A stretch of 64,000 bases of DNA from Gymnothorax reevesii. Lineage: Eukaryota; Chordata; Actinopteri; Anguilliformes; Muraenidae. Of the stretch, positions 46,945-58,992 are shown one piece after another. The stretch spans positions 2,480,001 through 2,544,000 of the forward strand of contig CM056573.1 in the NCBI GenBank assembly GCA_029721435.1, written 5' to 3'. The notes under the pieces are model-generated. The model was given only the letters and a program-made list of their open reading frames with translations. It was not told the origin of the DNA and ran no database searches. The position numbers and the translations under genes are program-made. How positions within the stretch are numbered: the first letter of the stretch is position 1; the number at the start of each line of letters is the position of its first letter.

Positions 46945-47057
46945 CTCAGAGCCAAAATCCACAGCCATCGTCTGTATGGCCCAGGGGACGCCCAGACCCA
47001 CCAGGATGTCGAAAACATTACTGCCGATCGTGTTGGACACAGCCATGTCCCCGAGAC
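46945..47057 (-). CDS. slc24a4: slc24a4 exon, second half of alpha-2 repeat
   Basis: A 113-nt exon with acceptor CTCCGCAG|GTCTCG and donor TCTGAG|GTGGGG. Encodes (G)[19 protein letters not shown] followed by [23 protein letters not shown] is a signature of the NCX/NCKX alpha-2 repeat, with the conserved Asn/Asp residues that coordinate cations. Phases agree with the exons at 47,513 and 42,969. Confidence 0.97.
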
Positions 47058-47106
47058 CTGCGGAGATTAAACAATCAAGCCGTATTTCTCTCTCACTGAT
47101 ATCTCA

Positions 47107-47211
<105 letters not shown>

Positions 47212-47512
47212 CTCTTATTTATCACACACAGGCATACAATCAATCACGCGCACTTACACAACAAGATGAGGTAACTCAGCCCCCACACAACACACGCCCA
47301 CAGCTCACAGTACACAGGCACGGTAAACAACTGAGAGTAACAAACAGTGATGCATAGAGAGAAAAAAATGTTAAAAAATCAGTTACAGTTTGAATCCAAG
47401 ATGGCTGGGATGGTCCAAAACACTACTGGAGTTAAATCAACACTGGGGATTTTTTTTACTGTGTACAGAACATTGAGCGTTTGCTGAGTAAAATGGAGGG
47501 TGACGGCGGCAC

Positions 47513-47627
47513 CTTGCCGGGCGACGATGAGACTGGCGATGCAGTCAGGAACGCTGGTGCCCGCTGCCAGGAACGTGATCCCCATGATGACGTCAGGGAT
47601 ACCCAGAGTGTAGCCAATCACCGTTAC
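47513..47627 (-). CDS. slc24a4: slc24a4 exon, core of alpha-2 repeat
   Basis: A 115-nt exon with acceptor GCGCACAG|GTAACG and donor GGCAAG|GTGCCG. Encodes [20 protein letters not shown] followed by [31 protein letters not shown] holds the ion-binding residues of K+-dependent Na+/Ca2+ exchangers and matches human NCKX4 nearly residue for residue. Plasma-membrane Na+/Ca2+,K+ antiport is the family function. Confidence 0.97.
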
Positions 47628-48780
47628 CTGTGCGCAGGAGAGCGACGCATCAGTGCACTGCCACCTGCTCCGTATTGAAACCCGTTTCATTACCCTGATT
47701 GGTCGTACCCTACACTCATGCACACGCCAGTGCGATGCACATCTGAATGTGTTTCTGAGAGGATGAACTGGCACAATGATTTCAATCCAGAACAGACTCT
47801 TTGGTTCAAAAGCAGCTAACTGAAAGTAAACTGTTGAATCAGATGAATGAGTCCAATAATTGGCACAAAAAGATGATTAAAGCAGAGGAATCCCTCTGAA
47901 TTTTTTTCTTTTTTAAATCTGCCTTTCATCTGCTGTAATCAGAAATCCTTGACAGCAGTGTACGGTACGACTGTGTAGTACCATATTTTCAAAGACAGAG
48001 AACAAAGACCTCCCTGAGTTGGTAAATATTGTGGATTATTTATTTATTTATTTATTTATCTTTGAACAGCTCTCATGAGTCAGCTGTATGACTGATAACT
48101 GTTATATTTAAATGAGGCTCAATGAATAATAATTAAACAGCTTTTAGAATTTTTAACAGTAGATATGAATTTCAATACCATCTACAAAGATGTTGACAGC
48201 AATTGCTATCCAAGCATAGAAACAGAATTTTGATGAGATGTCCAAAAGAGGAAAAAAAAAAAAATGAACAGAAATGCCAATCAAGAAATCATTTTAAAGA
48301 CCAGAGGAGAAAACAGCAGACAAGTCAAAACAAGACAAGCTTGTGATTGTAAAAACTTAATTTCCTGTTCAAGACACGAGTCATGTTAGACTTCATCTAT
48401 AATTCCGAAATGTGTCATCCTGATGACATCCAAACATTTCTACCAGCATGCAACCATAACCCGTGCTCCCCTCCGCTTATGTAGATAAAACTGACATGAA
48501 GATGGAATAAAATGGGGGGGGGGAACAGCGTGAAGAACAAAAGTGACTGATCAATGCAATGGATGCACATTTTCAGCCATCCCTGAGTTTTCATTAATCT
48601 ATCCTGGAGAGGTAATGCTTTCCATTCACTTGAGGGTGAAAATATTGACTGGCTGCAGGGCTTCACACATTAGTCACAACATTTAGCAGCTCAGCTGATG
48701 TTTGCTTAGTCAGAGAGGTCGAGGAGGACATCTGGTGGTGAATATGGGTTACCACAGTCAGAGAGGAAGCAGGTTTGGCT

Positions 48781-49698
48781 TGCACAAGAATGCACACAGG
48801 TGTGGCCTGCACTAGAATGCACACAGGTGTGGCCTGCTCTAGAATGCACACAGGATTGACCTGCTCTAGAATGCACACAGGTGTGGCCTGCTCTAGAATG
48901 CACACAGGTGTGGCCTGTTCTAGAATGCACACAGGTGTGGCCTGCTCTAGAATGCACACAGGTGTGGCCTGCTCTAGAATGCACACAGGTGTGGCCTGCT
49001 CTAGAATGCACACAGGATTGGCCTGCACTAGAATGCACACAGGATTGGCCTGCACTAGAATGCACACAGGTGTGGCCTGCACTAGAATGCACACAGGTGT
49101 GGCCTGCTCTAGAATGCACACAGGTGTGGCCTGCTCTAGAATGCACACAGGTGTGGCCTGCTCTAGAATGCACACAGGATTGGCCTGCACTAGAATGCAC
49201 ACAGGTGTGGCCTGCACTAGAATGCACACAGGATTGGCCTGCACTAGAATGCACACAAGTGTGGCCTGCTCTAGAATGCACACAGGATTGACCTGCTCTA
49301 GAATGCACACAGGATTGGCCTGCACTAGAATGCACACAGGTGTGGCCTGCACTAGAATGCACACAGGTGTGGCCTGCACTAGAATGCACACAGGTGTGGC
49401 CTGCTCTAGAATGCACACAGGTGTGGCCTGCTCTAGAATGCACACAGGTGTGGCCTGCTCTAGAATGCACACAGGTGTGGCCTGCTCTAGAATGCACACA
49501 GGATTGGCCTGCTCTAGAATGCACACAGGTGTGGCCTGCTCTAGAATGCACACAGGTGTGGCCTGTTCTAGAATGCACACAGGTGTGGCCTGCTCTAGAA
49601 TGCACACAGGATTGGCCTGCTCTAGAATGCACACAGGTGTGGCCTGCTCTAGAATGCACACAGGTGTGGCCTGCTCTAGAATGCACACAAGTGTTACA
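48781..49698. repeat. 27-bp minisatellite, 34 units
   Basis: The unit begins TGCACTAGAATGCACACAGG and ends TGTGGCC. Units start every 27 bp from 48,781 to 49,672 without any indel. Variation is mainly CACT/CTCT and GTGTGG/GATTGG. Because 27 is a multiple of 3 and most frames lack stops, frames of over 300 codons appear on both strands; they are not genes. Intron of slc24a4. Confidence 0.97.
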
Positions 49699-50350
49699 AG
49701 TCATTGTCTTCCATTTCGTTGATCTGTCTCTGTGTTTCTGTGTCTATTATTTAGGTATCATTTCATGAAAATTACACTCCCCGTTTCCATCTAGAGTAGC
49801 CTAATAAAATGCCTATGTTGCGTCTAGTTGTAAATGCATTAGCCACTGAAGATTCAAACTTGGATTAATTGCTTTGGGCTACCTGCAGTGGAAATACATT
49901 CAATATTTGTTTGGTCAGACAGTAAAGTCTTTTATCTGCCAAACGAGGGTCCATAATTTTGAGAAATACAAGAATTTGTTTTGAGATATCCAGAATTGAG
50001 ACTTGCGCAGAATAGGTCACTGAGTGTATTTTTATATATTAAAGTGCATGTTCTTGATGATCCCAATTATTCTTCTTATTTTTTTTTTCCCAAATCCACA
50101 AATGAGATTGGACAATTAAAGCAAACATTTAACTCTCTACATGCAAGTAAAATTTAGATGCATCACTGAAAAACTTTAAGGAGCATGTATGTATAAATAT
50201 CTGACTAGAAACACACTAGGAATGTGATCTAGCATATCCGAAAAGATCTTGAAGAATCTGGATCAAACGTAAGACTGAAATAACATCAGGCATATGTTTG
50301 ACTCAGGGCTGCTGGAGGTGCATGCACTAACGCCCATGAGCATGACTCAC

Positions 50351-50517
50351 CATCCACACCATGAGGTAGGAGAAGATGGCAATCCAGAGGGTCGACAGGA
50401 AGAATGACAGCATGAAGCAGCGCTCCCAGCGCGGTTTGGCGCAATTTGGCACCGTCATGTGGAGCAGAAGCAAAACAGGCCAAGAAATCAGCCACTTCCC
50501 CTTATCAAGGGCGCCCC
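50351..50517 (-). CDS. slc24a4: slc24a4 exon, loop end and transmembrane helix
   Basis: A 167-nt exon with acceptor TTCCTGCAG|GGGGCG and donor GTGGATG|GTGAGT. Encodes (G)GALDKGKWLISWPVLLLLHM, TVPNCAKPRWERCFMLSFF and STLWIAIFSYLMVWM. Human NCKX4 has TIPNCSKPRWEKFFMVTF and TLWIAVFSYIMVWL. It covers the end of the large cytoplasmic loop and the first helices of the second membrane cluster. Entry phase fits the exon at 62,279. Confidence 0.96.
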
Positions 50518-50924
50518 CTGCAGGAAAAACAGAATGACTACAACCAAACTGCATGAGCGCTTTGGCAGGCTCAGTCAGCCCCAGACCTGCTCTGTTCCAG
50601 GTACTCACCTCTCCTGTAATGGGACACAGAGTAAATGCTGCCGTCCCAAATTGTGCTTCAAAGCAGCTGGACAAGTGACTTAAGACTTAACATGAAAACA
50701 AGGCACCTCCAGCCACTTATTTACAAAGCCATTCTGCTACAGTTGGTCATATAACTTGTGAATTAATCCGTTTATTCAACGCAATAGGACTTGCAATAAC
50801 ATTTCCAAACAAACCAGAGAACCTAACAAACAGCTCTGCATATTTAGCAAGTCAATCCATTACCGTTAAATCTGTAAAACTCTACATTTTCACTTAAGTT
50901 TTCCCAACTGCAGGTTGCCCAACT

Positions 50925-53450
50925 CCATCCATCCATCCATCCATCTTCCACCACTTATCTAGGGCCAGGTTGGGGGGCCAACCGACTAAGTGGAGAGCCC
51001 CAGGCACCCCCCTCCCCAGCAACTTCCTCCAGCTCTACCTGTGGGGCCCCAAGCCGTTCCCAGGCCAGTCGGGAGATATAATCCCTCCAGCGTGTCCTGG
51101 GTCTGCCTCAGGCCTCCTCCCAGTTGGACATGCCTGGAAAACTTCTAAAGGGAGGCGTCCAGGAGACTAGATGCACGAACCACCTCAACTGACTCCACTC
51201 GACGCAGAGGAGCAGCGGTCCTCCTCTGAGCTACTGCTGGATGTCTGAGCTCACCCCCCACTTGAAGGGGACAGTCCCCTTTTTCCCAAAAGAGAACTAC
51301 GGCCTCCGATTAGGAGGTGCTGATCTTCACTCAGACCGCTTCACACTCAACTGCGAACCGCTCCAGTGTGCGTTGGAGGTGACAGAGTGATGAGGTCAGC
51401 AGGACCACATCATCTGCAAACAGCAGAGATGTAATCCTGAGGTCACCAAACTGGACTCCCTCTAAACCTTGGCTGTGCCTTGATATCCTGTCCATGAACA
51501 TCATTAACAGAATAGGTGACAAGGCACACCCTTGGCGGAGCACAACAGCAAATGAGACGAGTCCGACTCGATGCCGAGAATGCAGACAACTCCAGCTTTG
51601 GCTGTACAGGGATCGAATGGCTCGAATTAATAGCCCTGGAGTCCCATGCTCCTGTAGAAACCCCCACAGTAAACCTTGAGGGACATGGTCATAAGCCTTC
51701 TCCAAGTCCACAAAACACATTTAGACTGGACAGGCAAACTCTCATGACTCCCCCAGTATCAAAAGTTCAACAATCGTGCAGAGTCTACTTTCCACCACCC
51801 TGGCATAGACATTCCCTGGGAGGTGAACAGCATGATCCCCTATAGTTGCGGCACACCCTCTGGTACTCTTTTTAAAAATGGGAACCGCCACCCCAGTCTG
51901 CCTGCCCAGGGGTACTGTACCCGACATCCACATGATGTTGAACAGGCGTTGTTATGAACCCGCTGCTCTACAAGCTCGTAAATTACTCAAATATGGAGCG
52001 CAGGGTTGTAACATAAAAAAAACAAACAGTGATGTGCATGTATGTGTACATATAAGTGAGTGAATGCGCGGAGGAAGAAAAGAAAAAAAAAAAAAACAAA
52101 TTAAAACATACGCTGGCACCTGAAACCCCCTCAGAGAGGCGAGGCTTACCTCTTCTCCCTGGAGGAAAGGCCGTCTTCGGTGGTGTCGACGTGCCAGCAA
52201 CGAACAGCCCGCGCGGTGAAGTTCCCTCTTTATCTTGAGCTTTGTTCAGTTTTGTTTTGTTAATCTTTTATTTGTATTTTTCCTTTTTTCCAAAAAAAAA
52301 ACAGCCAAACGGGCTAATTGTAATAACCCAGTCCCAAAAAATAAGTTGTGCGGATGTGAGATGAGATGGCTGAGTCGCTTCTCCTGGCGTGGTTTACAGG
52401 TGTCAGGGTAAAGAAAAATTAATACAATACAACCCCACTTGTTGTGGAAGCACCCTGACCTCCCTCCCTCTAGGCTGATCAGGCCTGAGGATTAAAGAAC
52501 CCCCCTCCCCGGAGCTCGCCCCAACACAGTCTTTCTTTATTTTTTTCCCTAAAAACCTGCTGCAGTGTTTCGTTGTCCGACTTTCTGCCATCACCCCACC
52601 GTTTGAACTCCCCGCTCGCTCATGTAAAGGTAGCCCCACCCCCTACTGAGGGAGTGTCAACTGCAAATGTGCAAACACAACAGGTGCCAGCAATCAAGTT
52701 CAATTTGAAGGCAAAAAAAAAAGAGGATAGATGTGTATGTAACACAGCCCAACACCATCCAGAGTCTTCAGCATCTCAGAACAAATCTTGTCCGACCTCT
52801 CACTGCAGAGCTTTTAGATCACCTCAGTGACATCCACCAGGGAAATGGGTAATGACTCGCCTGAATCCTCCATCCCTGCCTCCTCAATAGAGGGCGAGTC
52901 TGTTGGATTCAGGAGTCCCTCAAAGTGCTCCTACCACCGCCAGACAATATTCTCTGTCGAGGTCAGCAGTTCCTCACCCCTGCTGAAAACAGCCTGAGCG
53001 AAGCCCTGCCTCCCCTTCCTGAGTTGTTTGACAGTTTGCCAGAACCTCTTTGAAGCCACCCGAAATTCCTTCTCCATGGCCTCCCCAAACTCCTCCCAAA
53101 CCAGAGTTTTTGTTTCTGTGACTACCGCGGCTGCAGTTTTTCTATTCTGCCGGTACCAGTCTGCTGAGTCAGGAGTCCCCTGGGCCAGCCAAGCCCGAAG
53201 GGCCACCTTTATCAGCTTAACGGCCACCCTCAGTGCTGGGGTCCACCAACAGGTTCTTGAGTTGCCGCCACGACTGGCACCAACAACCTTCAGGCCACAT
53301 TCGCGGCAGCCGCTTCCGCAATGGAGACTTTGAACAGGGTCCACTCAGACTCCATGTATCCAGTCTCTTCCGGCGGTATGAGCTGAAAATCTTCCGGACA
53401 GGGTCCTCTACCAAACCTAGTTTGCGTAGCTTCACTGAAGCTAAAATCAC
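50925..53450 (-). mobile_element. Rex3-type LINE, interrupted
   Basis: Minus strand 5' to 3': degraded upstream coding sequence (53,450-52,745); after the insertion, QTGVAVPIFKKSTRGC and LPGNVYARVVESRL; RT core FVDLEKAYDHVPQGLL, LRQGCALSPILL, and the active site FADDVVLLTSS (51,331-51,720); C-terminal AWERLGAPQVELEEVAGEG; and a terminal GATGGATGG tail (about 50,925-50,945). This order and tail match fish Rex3. The GCCACCCCAGTCTGCC stretch near 51,886 resembles a region used for Rex3 PCR, from memory. Many frameshifts; inactive. Confidence 0.88.
51950..52744. mobile_element. insertion inside Rex3, possible solo LTR
   Basis: A 795-bp block splits the Rex3 copy. It starts TGTTATGAACCCG and ends TATGTAACA, so its ends are TG...CA with a TGTTA/TAACA inverted pair, as in LTRs. 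No internal coding part was recognised. A matching target duplication is absent, and about 10 bp of Rex3 appear lost at the site, so the LTR call is tentative. Confidence 0.45.
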
Positions 53451-55555
53451 ATCAATATTGCTAGAAAAATTCAGGATGCCATGTTTTTATGGCCACAACA
53501 TTACAGAAAATAGAAAATATCTGGATTTTGGGCTTCATTTTATAGACATTTCCCTGCATTTCAGCAGGACATATTTGGAATTGTTGGATACCTTAGGATT
53601 ATCCACTATAATATGAAGCAAGATTGAAGTTCCACAGGTTTGAATACAGTAGCTGCATGGTTTCGTAGGTTTTATGGAGTTAAGCAAACAAGTTTGCACA
53701 CCTGGAAACAAAAATGTTTTAATAAACACCCTAATACAAACAAAGTTAAATAAAATAATTGCAGCCAGACTGAAACCCTTAATATTAGTCCTTATCATGG
53801 AATTCAGTTCTGGGGCACTTGCAACCTTCAGACAGCAAACAAGTGGCTCATCTTGTGAACAGATGGATTTCAATAGAGCCAACTGGGGCCTACGGTCCCT
53901 CAGAGTGACTCACAATGTGCGATACCCTCACATAACAAACAATGCTGCACAGTCATGCATCCTGCATATGCCAGTACTAATATTCAAAGTCACATGGTCC
54001 CATTATATTCATTAATTCAGATCATTTTAAGTTCTCAAGTTCACAGCAGAAGCAACATCGCGAACTTCTAGATGATTCATACTCGATTCAACTCCATCTC
54101 TGGTTCCAGTATAATCTTTTACATCTGTCTGTAATTTATACCACTAGTACAACTTCAATTTTTATCATCCAGACCCATTGTCACAAGTGAATTAATGCAC
54201 TGCTGACACCACTTAGTTTCACTCTGCAGAGAATAAAAACTTGACAGGAGCGGCGTTAAGCCAGTCCATTAATGTCTGGCTCTATGATGTTAAAATAACA
54301 GCTCCCGCTGCTACAGGTGCCGTTCTACAGTCCGATTGGCCACGAGATTCATGGTTACTTTTACTCTTGCAGCACTGTAATATTTAACCCTCTACTGTAC
54401 AATGCAGCCATTTGGCAACATTCCCTTTCTTTGGCAAAATCCTGAAATTTGACAATAATCCTGGGCGCTGATTGGTCTAAAATGCAAGGGAGAACACTGG
54501 GCTGACCAGTAATGTGCTCTGTTGACCTCATGACCCCACTTCCCTGCTATTCCCATTTTCCCCAACACAGTTGATGACGAGTCACAGAAGAAACGCTCCT
54601 GAAGCTGCACTGATTTCTCTCCATTTTTCAAATGTCTGCAGCATTTAAAAAATATTGCAGGCATCAGCTCCAATCTTTTTAATTCATTTGAATATTGTTT
54701 TTATGTAATTATTGCCTTTTAATCCAACAAAATAGGTATGTTGCCATATGGCAGCGATGTGCGGTAATGGAACAAAACTGTATGCAGTTTGAGTGAACAC
54801 TAAAGCAGTAATACAGAGTAGTTTTGTATGAGTTTGACAAGTAGAAATAAATTATGGATGCACAAATAAAACGTGTATGGATGGATAGAATTACTATAGA
54901 CCATTTTAAGAAAAGTATGTTTTACATATACATTATTTTGTTTAGAGAATTAATGCGTCGCTGTTCTAAGGCAAGGCTCGGAGGAGGGCTGAAATGAGCC
55001 CCCAATTTGACTGCATGTTTTACATTTGAAATGGAATTGTGACAGCTTGCAAAGCTATAATGTCAATAAAATTCTCTATTCTTACCATTTTCAAACCAGT
55101 AATGTGAACACCTTCGCCATGTTATGAAAGAGAAAAAAAATTATTGTAACTTATGCACTTTGACAGGGAATGACATGAGATTCCTGCAAATATTTTGTAA
55201 ATATTGTTGCCGAATCTCTTAATTGCTGTTGTATTTGTTAAATAACCCCCTGAAATTAACGGTGGTCATACTTCAAGTCTTTTTAGACAATAAAAATAAT
55301 TTCATTTTTGTAAGAAAGGTCTGTAATCTTTTATGAACTTCATGTCATTTTGGGAAAAAAAATACATTTGGGCATTCCACTGCTGCACCCCAAAGTACCC
55401 CCCCAAAAAATAAAATCTAAAAAATAAAGTTAACTTCGTTTAGTTGAGACCATTTTAAACGATATGCAACAGTGAAACAATTTTTTCCTCATGGTTTCAT
55501 AATAATGCACGCGGTAGAGGGATATACATAAAATTTTATTATTATGTTTTTTCTG
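53451..55555. other. slc24a4 intron, no gene recognised
   Basis: AT-rich intronic DNA without splice-consistent exons or recognised repeats. ORFs up to 113 codons here share no domain. Confidence 0.45.
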
Positions 55556-55663
55556 GTTCTGTTGAAAACCTGTCATGCAGGAGAACTTTTAAACAAGTCG
55601 CCACATGATTTGATTGTGCCATCTTGCATCACTGAGCAACAATAGCTGCATTTAGCGGTGTAA

Positions 55664-57069
55664 AGCCCATTCAGACCAAAGATTCGCGATGAGAGGAGCT
55701 AAGACTTGCAACTACTTGCGACGCGCCGGTCTGTGACATTCTGAAACCTGCCAGTTCACACTGATGGGACGAGATGAGACCGTATATCGTTTCCACAGCA
55801 ATGACTCTCAGTGCCTCAGGTCGAACTGCTGGCTTTTCAGGCCTTTTCTCCAGTTGATACATTTCCTGCCGCGTTTGAATAAATGGATAATAGAGATGAT
55901 GAGTTATTAGGCGCAACAGATGCATTTCTGCTACTAAAAATGAACCAGGACACACACAAAAAAAAAAAAGAAGGGGCGAGAATTTGGAGCTGTCCATCAC
56001 AGTGGCGTAGCCAGAACTTAAAATTGGGTGGGCGCTAAACATCTCTTAAACATTTATTCGTTCTGACTCGATCACAGTCATTTTCTAATTAATTATACAT
56101 TCAATCCGAAAACACTCCGCACTATCAGGTGTTGCTTGTTCTTCTCGTTCAGGCAAAACGACAATCATTCACTTGGCCGCGCAATTTTTTGCATTTCAAA
56201 TCAGTGGCGTAGCCACAGCTGAAAACTGAGCAGCCGCACAACATCACTTTACTTCAATTACTATACCTCACTTGTTCTCAGCAATTTTCCCTTGTTAAAG
56301 CAATTTCCATTTACGTATATGAATAATAAACTGGCAATTAAAGACACAGCTTCTTCTGTGATGCGATAAGGGTGACTAATCAATAAGCACAATCGAATTC
56401 AGAAAAATAAGTTACTCATAAGTTGTACTTTAATACTTTTAATAATACTTTTCAAGAGGTAAACTGCTCTGGAACTTCCGTGCTACCTTTTCGGCTCATC
56501 AGGAGATCTAACCTGAGCTTCATGATCGATTGAATAAATCAAATTGAACCAAACGAAATTGCGCGTTCAAATGATTGATTGTCGTTTTGCCTGAACGAGG
56601 TGAACACGCAACACCTGATAGTGTGGAGTGTTTACAAATTGAAGGTAATGAGAAAAATAATTGCGATGAAGTTAGAACTAATAATTGTTTTAAAGAGATG
56701 TTTATTGCCCACGCAATTTTAAGTTCTGGCAGCACTACTGGTCCATGGTGCTTCAACAAAATACCCAGGGCGCTTATGCCAATCTGTGCCGGGAGACCTG
56801 CCCTCTTTTGTAAATTTCTCGGTTATTCTCGGCGCAGTTCCGACTAGCTGATAGTTTTAAATCCAGAGATCAGCTGAATTCGCTACGAGCTGATTGGCTG
56901 TAGAGACAGTTTAAGTGCTTAACGTTCTAAAACCAGCTTCTTGCAATTTGACAAGCTGAATCACTGGTGACACCATCAGCCTAACGGGCCAGTTCACGGT
57001 GCAGCGACTCCTCCTGTGGCGTTATAAAACGGTCTTGTCTCATAGCAAATCTTTGTTCTGAACTGGGCT
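55664..57069. mobile_element. Harbinger-like TIR element, 1,406 bp
   Basis: Termini AGCCCATTCAGACCAAAGAT and, at the right, ATCTTTGTTCTGAACTGGGC form imperfect inverted repeats of about 22 bp. Both flanks are TAA, a 3-bp duplication of the kind made by PIF/Harbinger elements. No transposase is recognisable. It contains a nested hAT-like MITE. Confidence 0.65.
56000..56740. mobile_element. hAT-like MITE, 741 bp, nested
   Basis: Starts CAGTGGCGTAGCCAGAACTT and ends AAGTTCTGGCAGCACTACTG. The inverted arms extend about 200 bp (56,000-56,190 against 56,540-56,740), including a well-preserved GATTGTCGTTTTGCCTGAAC. The 8-bp flanks GTCCATCA and GTCCATGG match at six positions, as an aged hAT-type target duplication. 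A second CAGTGGCGTAGCCA inside, near 56,202, suggests further nesting. Confidence 0.7.
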
Positions 57070-57249
57070 TAAGGGTTAATAGAGTTAAGTCTTATACTAC
57101 CAGTCAAAAGTTTGGACATTCACATTTTTCTTACAATACACGTTAAATAAAAATATAAGCATCCTTTATTTTAGAAAACAAGATCCATTTCCTAAATCCA
57201 TCCACCTAAACGGAATTTAGTGTCTCATTTTCTAAGCAAACATTTCATT

Positions 57250-58640
57250 TAATTTTTTATATTTGCAGAATGGTTTGTCTAAGGAACTACGCCACGTATT
57301 GAGTAATACATTCTCCGTGATGTTAGGGTGGGATGTTGTTGGTACCGATATGACAGTGGGTAGTATTGTTCCAGTTTTAAAGAAGTCAACTTTGGATCCC
57401 AATTTTCCAATTAACTACAGACCTATCACAATCAGAACTAGCTATTCTAAGTTGCTGGAGCTGTTGCAAATGCCAGCGGATGAAACTGTTAGTTGCAATA
57501 CTCAATTTGGTTTTAGAAAGGGTCTAGGCGCCGATCAAGCCAGCTCGTTTGCACATGATCTTATTTCGTCTTTCAATTCCAAAGGTAGTCCTGTTTTTAT
57601 TTGTAGCCTGGATGCTGCCAAATGTTTTGATCGGGTCTGGCATGACGGCCCGTTTAATAAACTCCTATCCCATATTGGCCTTAATAAATGGTTATTTCTC
57701 TACGAATGGTATTCTGGTCTAAAGGCAAATGTTAAATGGATGGGGACATACAGTTAAACCTTTACAATAACGAGGGGAATCCGGCAGGGAGCGTTCTGTC
57801 ACCCATCATGTTTACAATGTTTACTGACGATCTTTAGTCATCTCTGTCAGAGTCCCCACATGGCCTTCTAATTGCTGAGTTTTATTCAAAAATTTCGCCG
57901 ATGCAGACGATGTCACACTTCTATCTGCCACGGTTCCTGGGCTGCAAGGCTTAATGAACATTTATGAAGAGTACGCTAGGAAATGGCAGTTCACCTTTGG
58001 TATTGCAAAGACCAGGGGTGCGACCTTTGGTAACTGCATTCTTCTAAAATCTCCTAGTTGGGTGCAGGGTAATGATACTGTAGAAAATACTGATGTTCTG
58101 GGATTACTCGGAGTGAAGTTCAGAAGCGATTTAAAATGTGATGTCCATACTGACTGTAGAATTTCAGCAGCTAGACACAGAGCATTTAGCCTACAGAATG
58201 TTGTATTTTCCTACCCTGGCCTTGACTCGGATGTTAAATTTATTATATAAACGCCTTTTTGATGCAGAACACTCCTGCTAGAAATTTTAATATTGCACTT
58301 TTGGGGCAGTTTCTTGCTGAGAATAGCCTCATCCCTGGGACCCTATTGGGTTCAGTTGTTCGGTGTGATGTTCCTCCACAGTTGGCGGCATTCTCTAAGA
58401 GGTTCCGACTGGCTGACCTATACTATGATCGTGGAGTAAAGGCCAGGGATGGAGTCGCTGATGGCCTTCGAGGTGTTATTTTTACAAAGAATTTTAATTG
58501 CAGGAGCTCAACTGAGAAATGCATTGCCAACCTTTTAGTAAAGGCCTTTTAAACACTGGCCTGTCGTGCCAATATTGTTTTAACCATGTGTCTGTATAGA
58601 GTATTTTATTTATTTTATTTCTTCTGTAGAGGAGGTTCAA
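57250..58640 (+). mobile_element. 5'-truncated LINE reverse transcriptase
   Basis: Frames: GSIVPVLKKSTLDPNFPINY, TQFGFRKGLGADQASSFAHD, SLDAAKCFDRVWHDGPFNKL (57,263-57,757); then ADADDVTLLSATVPGLQGLM and YARKWQFTFG (the ADDV active-site block, from about 57,899); then a C-terminal frame to 58,552. An AAT-rich tail follows at 58,640. Frameshifts and missing 5' part make it dead. RT motifs are clear, but I could not fix the clade. Confidence 0.8.
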
Positions 58641-58664
58641 TAATAATAATAATAATAATAATAG

Positions 58665-58700
<36 letters not shown>

Positions 58701-58725
58701 TATTATCATCATTATTATTATAATA
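58640..58725. repeat. (AAT)n then (ATT)n tract
   Basis: AAT trinucleotides, probably grown from the LINE tail, switch to ATT repeats, so the whole tract is roughly self-complementary. Confidence 0.9.
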
Positions 58726-58992
58726 CTGGGGCAGTTCCATGGCTAAAATGAGTTTTCTGCTGAGTGGCTGAGTAAATGGCCAAAGATGCGCAGCAGTAGC
58801 GGTTAGTTTCATTGACCTTTTCGCCAAATAAGCCCCAAAACGGCTTGACTGTAATTTAGCCTTTGGAAAATGGGATGGGTTTGTTTGCTTGTTTACTTTG
58901 AACAAGTAGATCAGAGGGATCTAATAGCTGCGACCTGGCCTAGCATCCGTCACGTGGCCTAGGGTCCATGACTGGTGGTTTCTTGTACAAGT

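Larger units (their letters stand above)
55556..57075. mobile_element. piggyBac-like MITE copy 2, host of the nested insertions
   Basis: 55,556-55,660 matches the MITE at 8,255 (TGTTGAAAACCTGTCATG, TTTTAAACAAGTCGCC, CATCTTGCATCACTGAGCAA, GCATTTAG). Its right end, TAAGGG followed by TTAA, resumes at 57,070-57,079 after a 1.4-kb insertion. So the right TTAA is intact here, whereas it is mutated in copy 1. The left terminus was not identified. Confidence 0.65.

Noticed and set aside
48663..49768. Overlapping frames of 136-341 codons encoding repeat peptides
   Set aside because: They are produced by a 27-bp tandem array open in most frames on both strands; no non-repeat domain, start context or splice partner.
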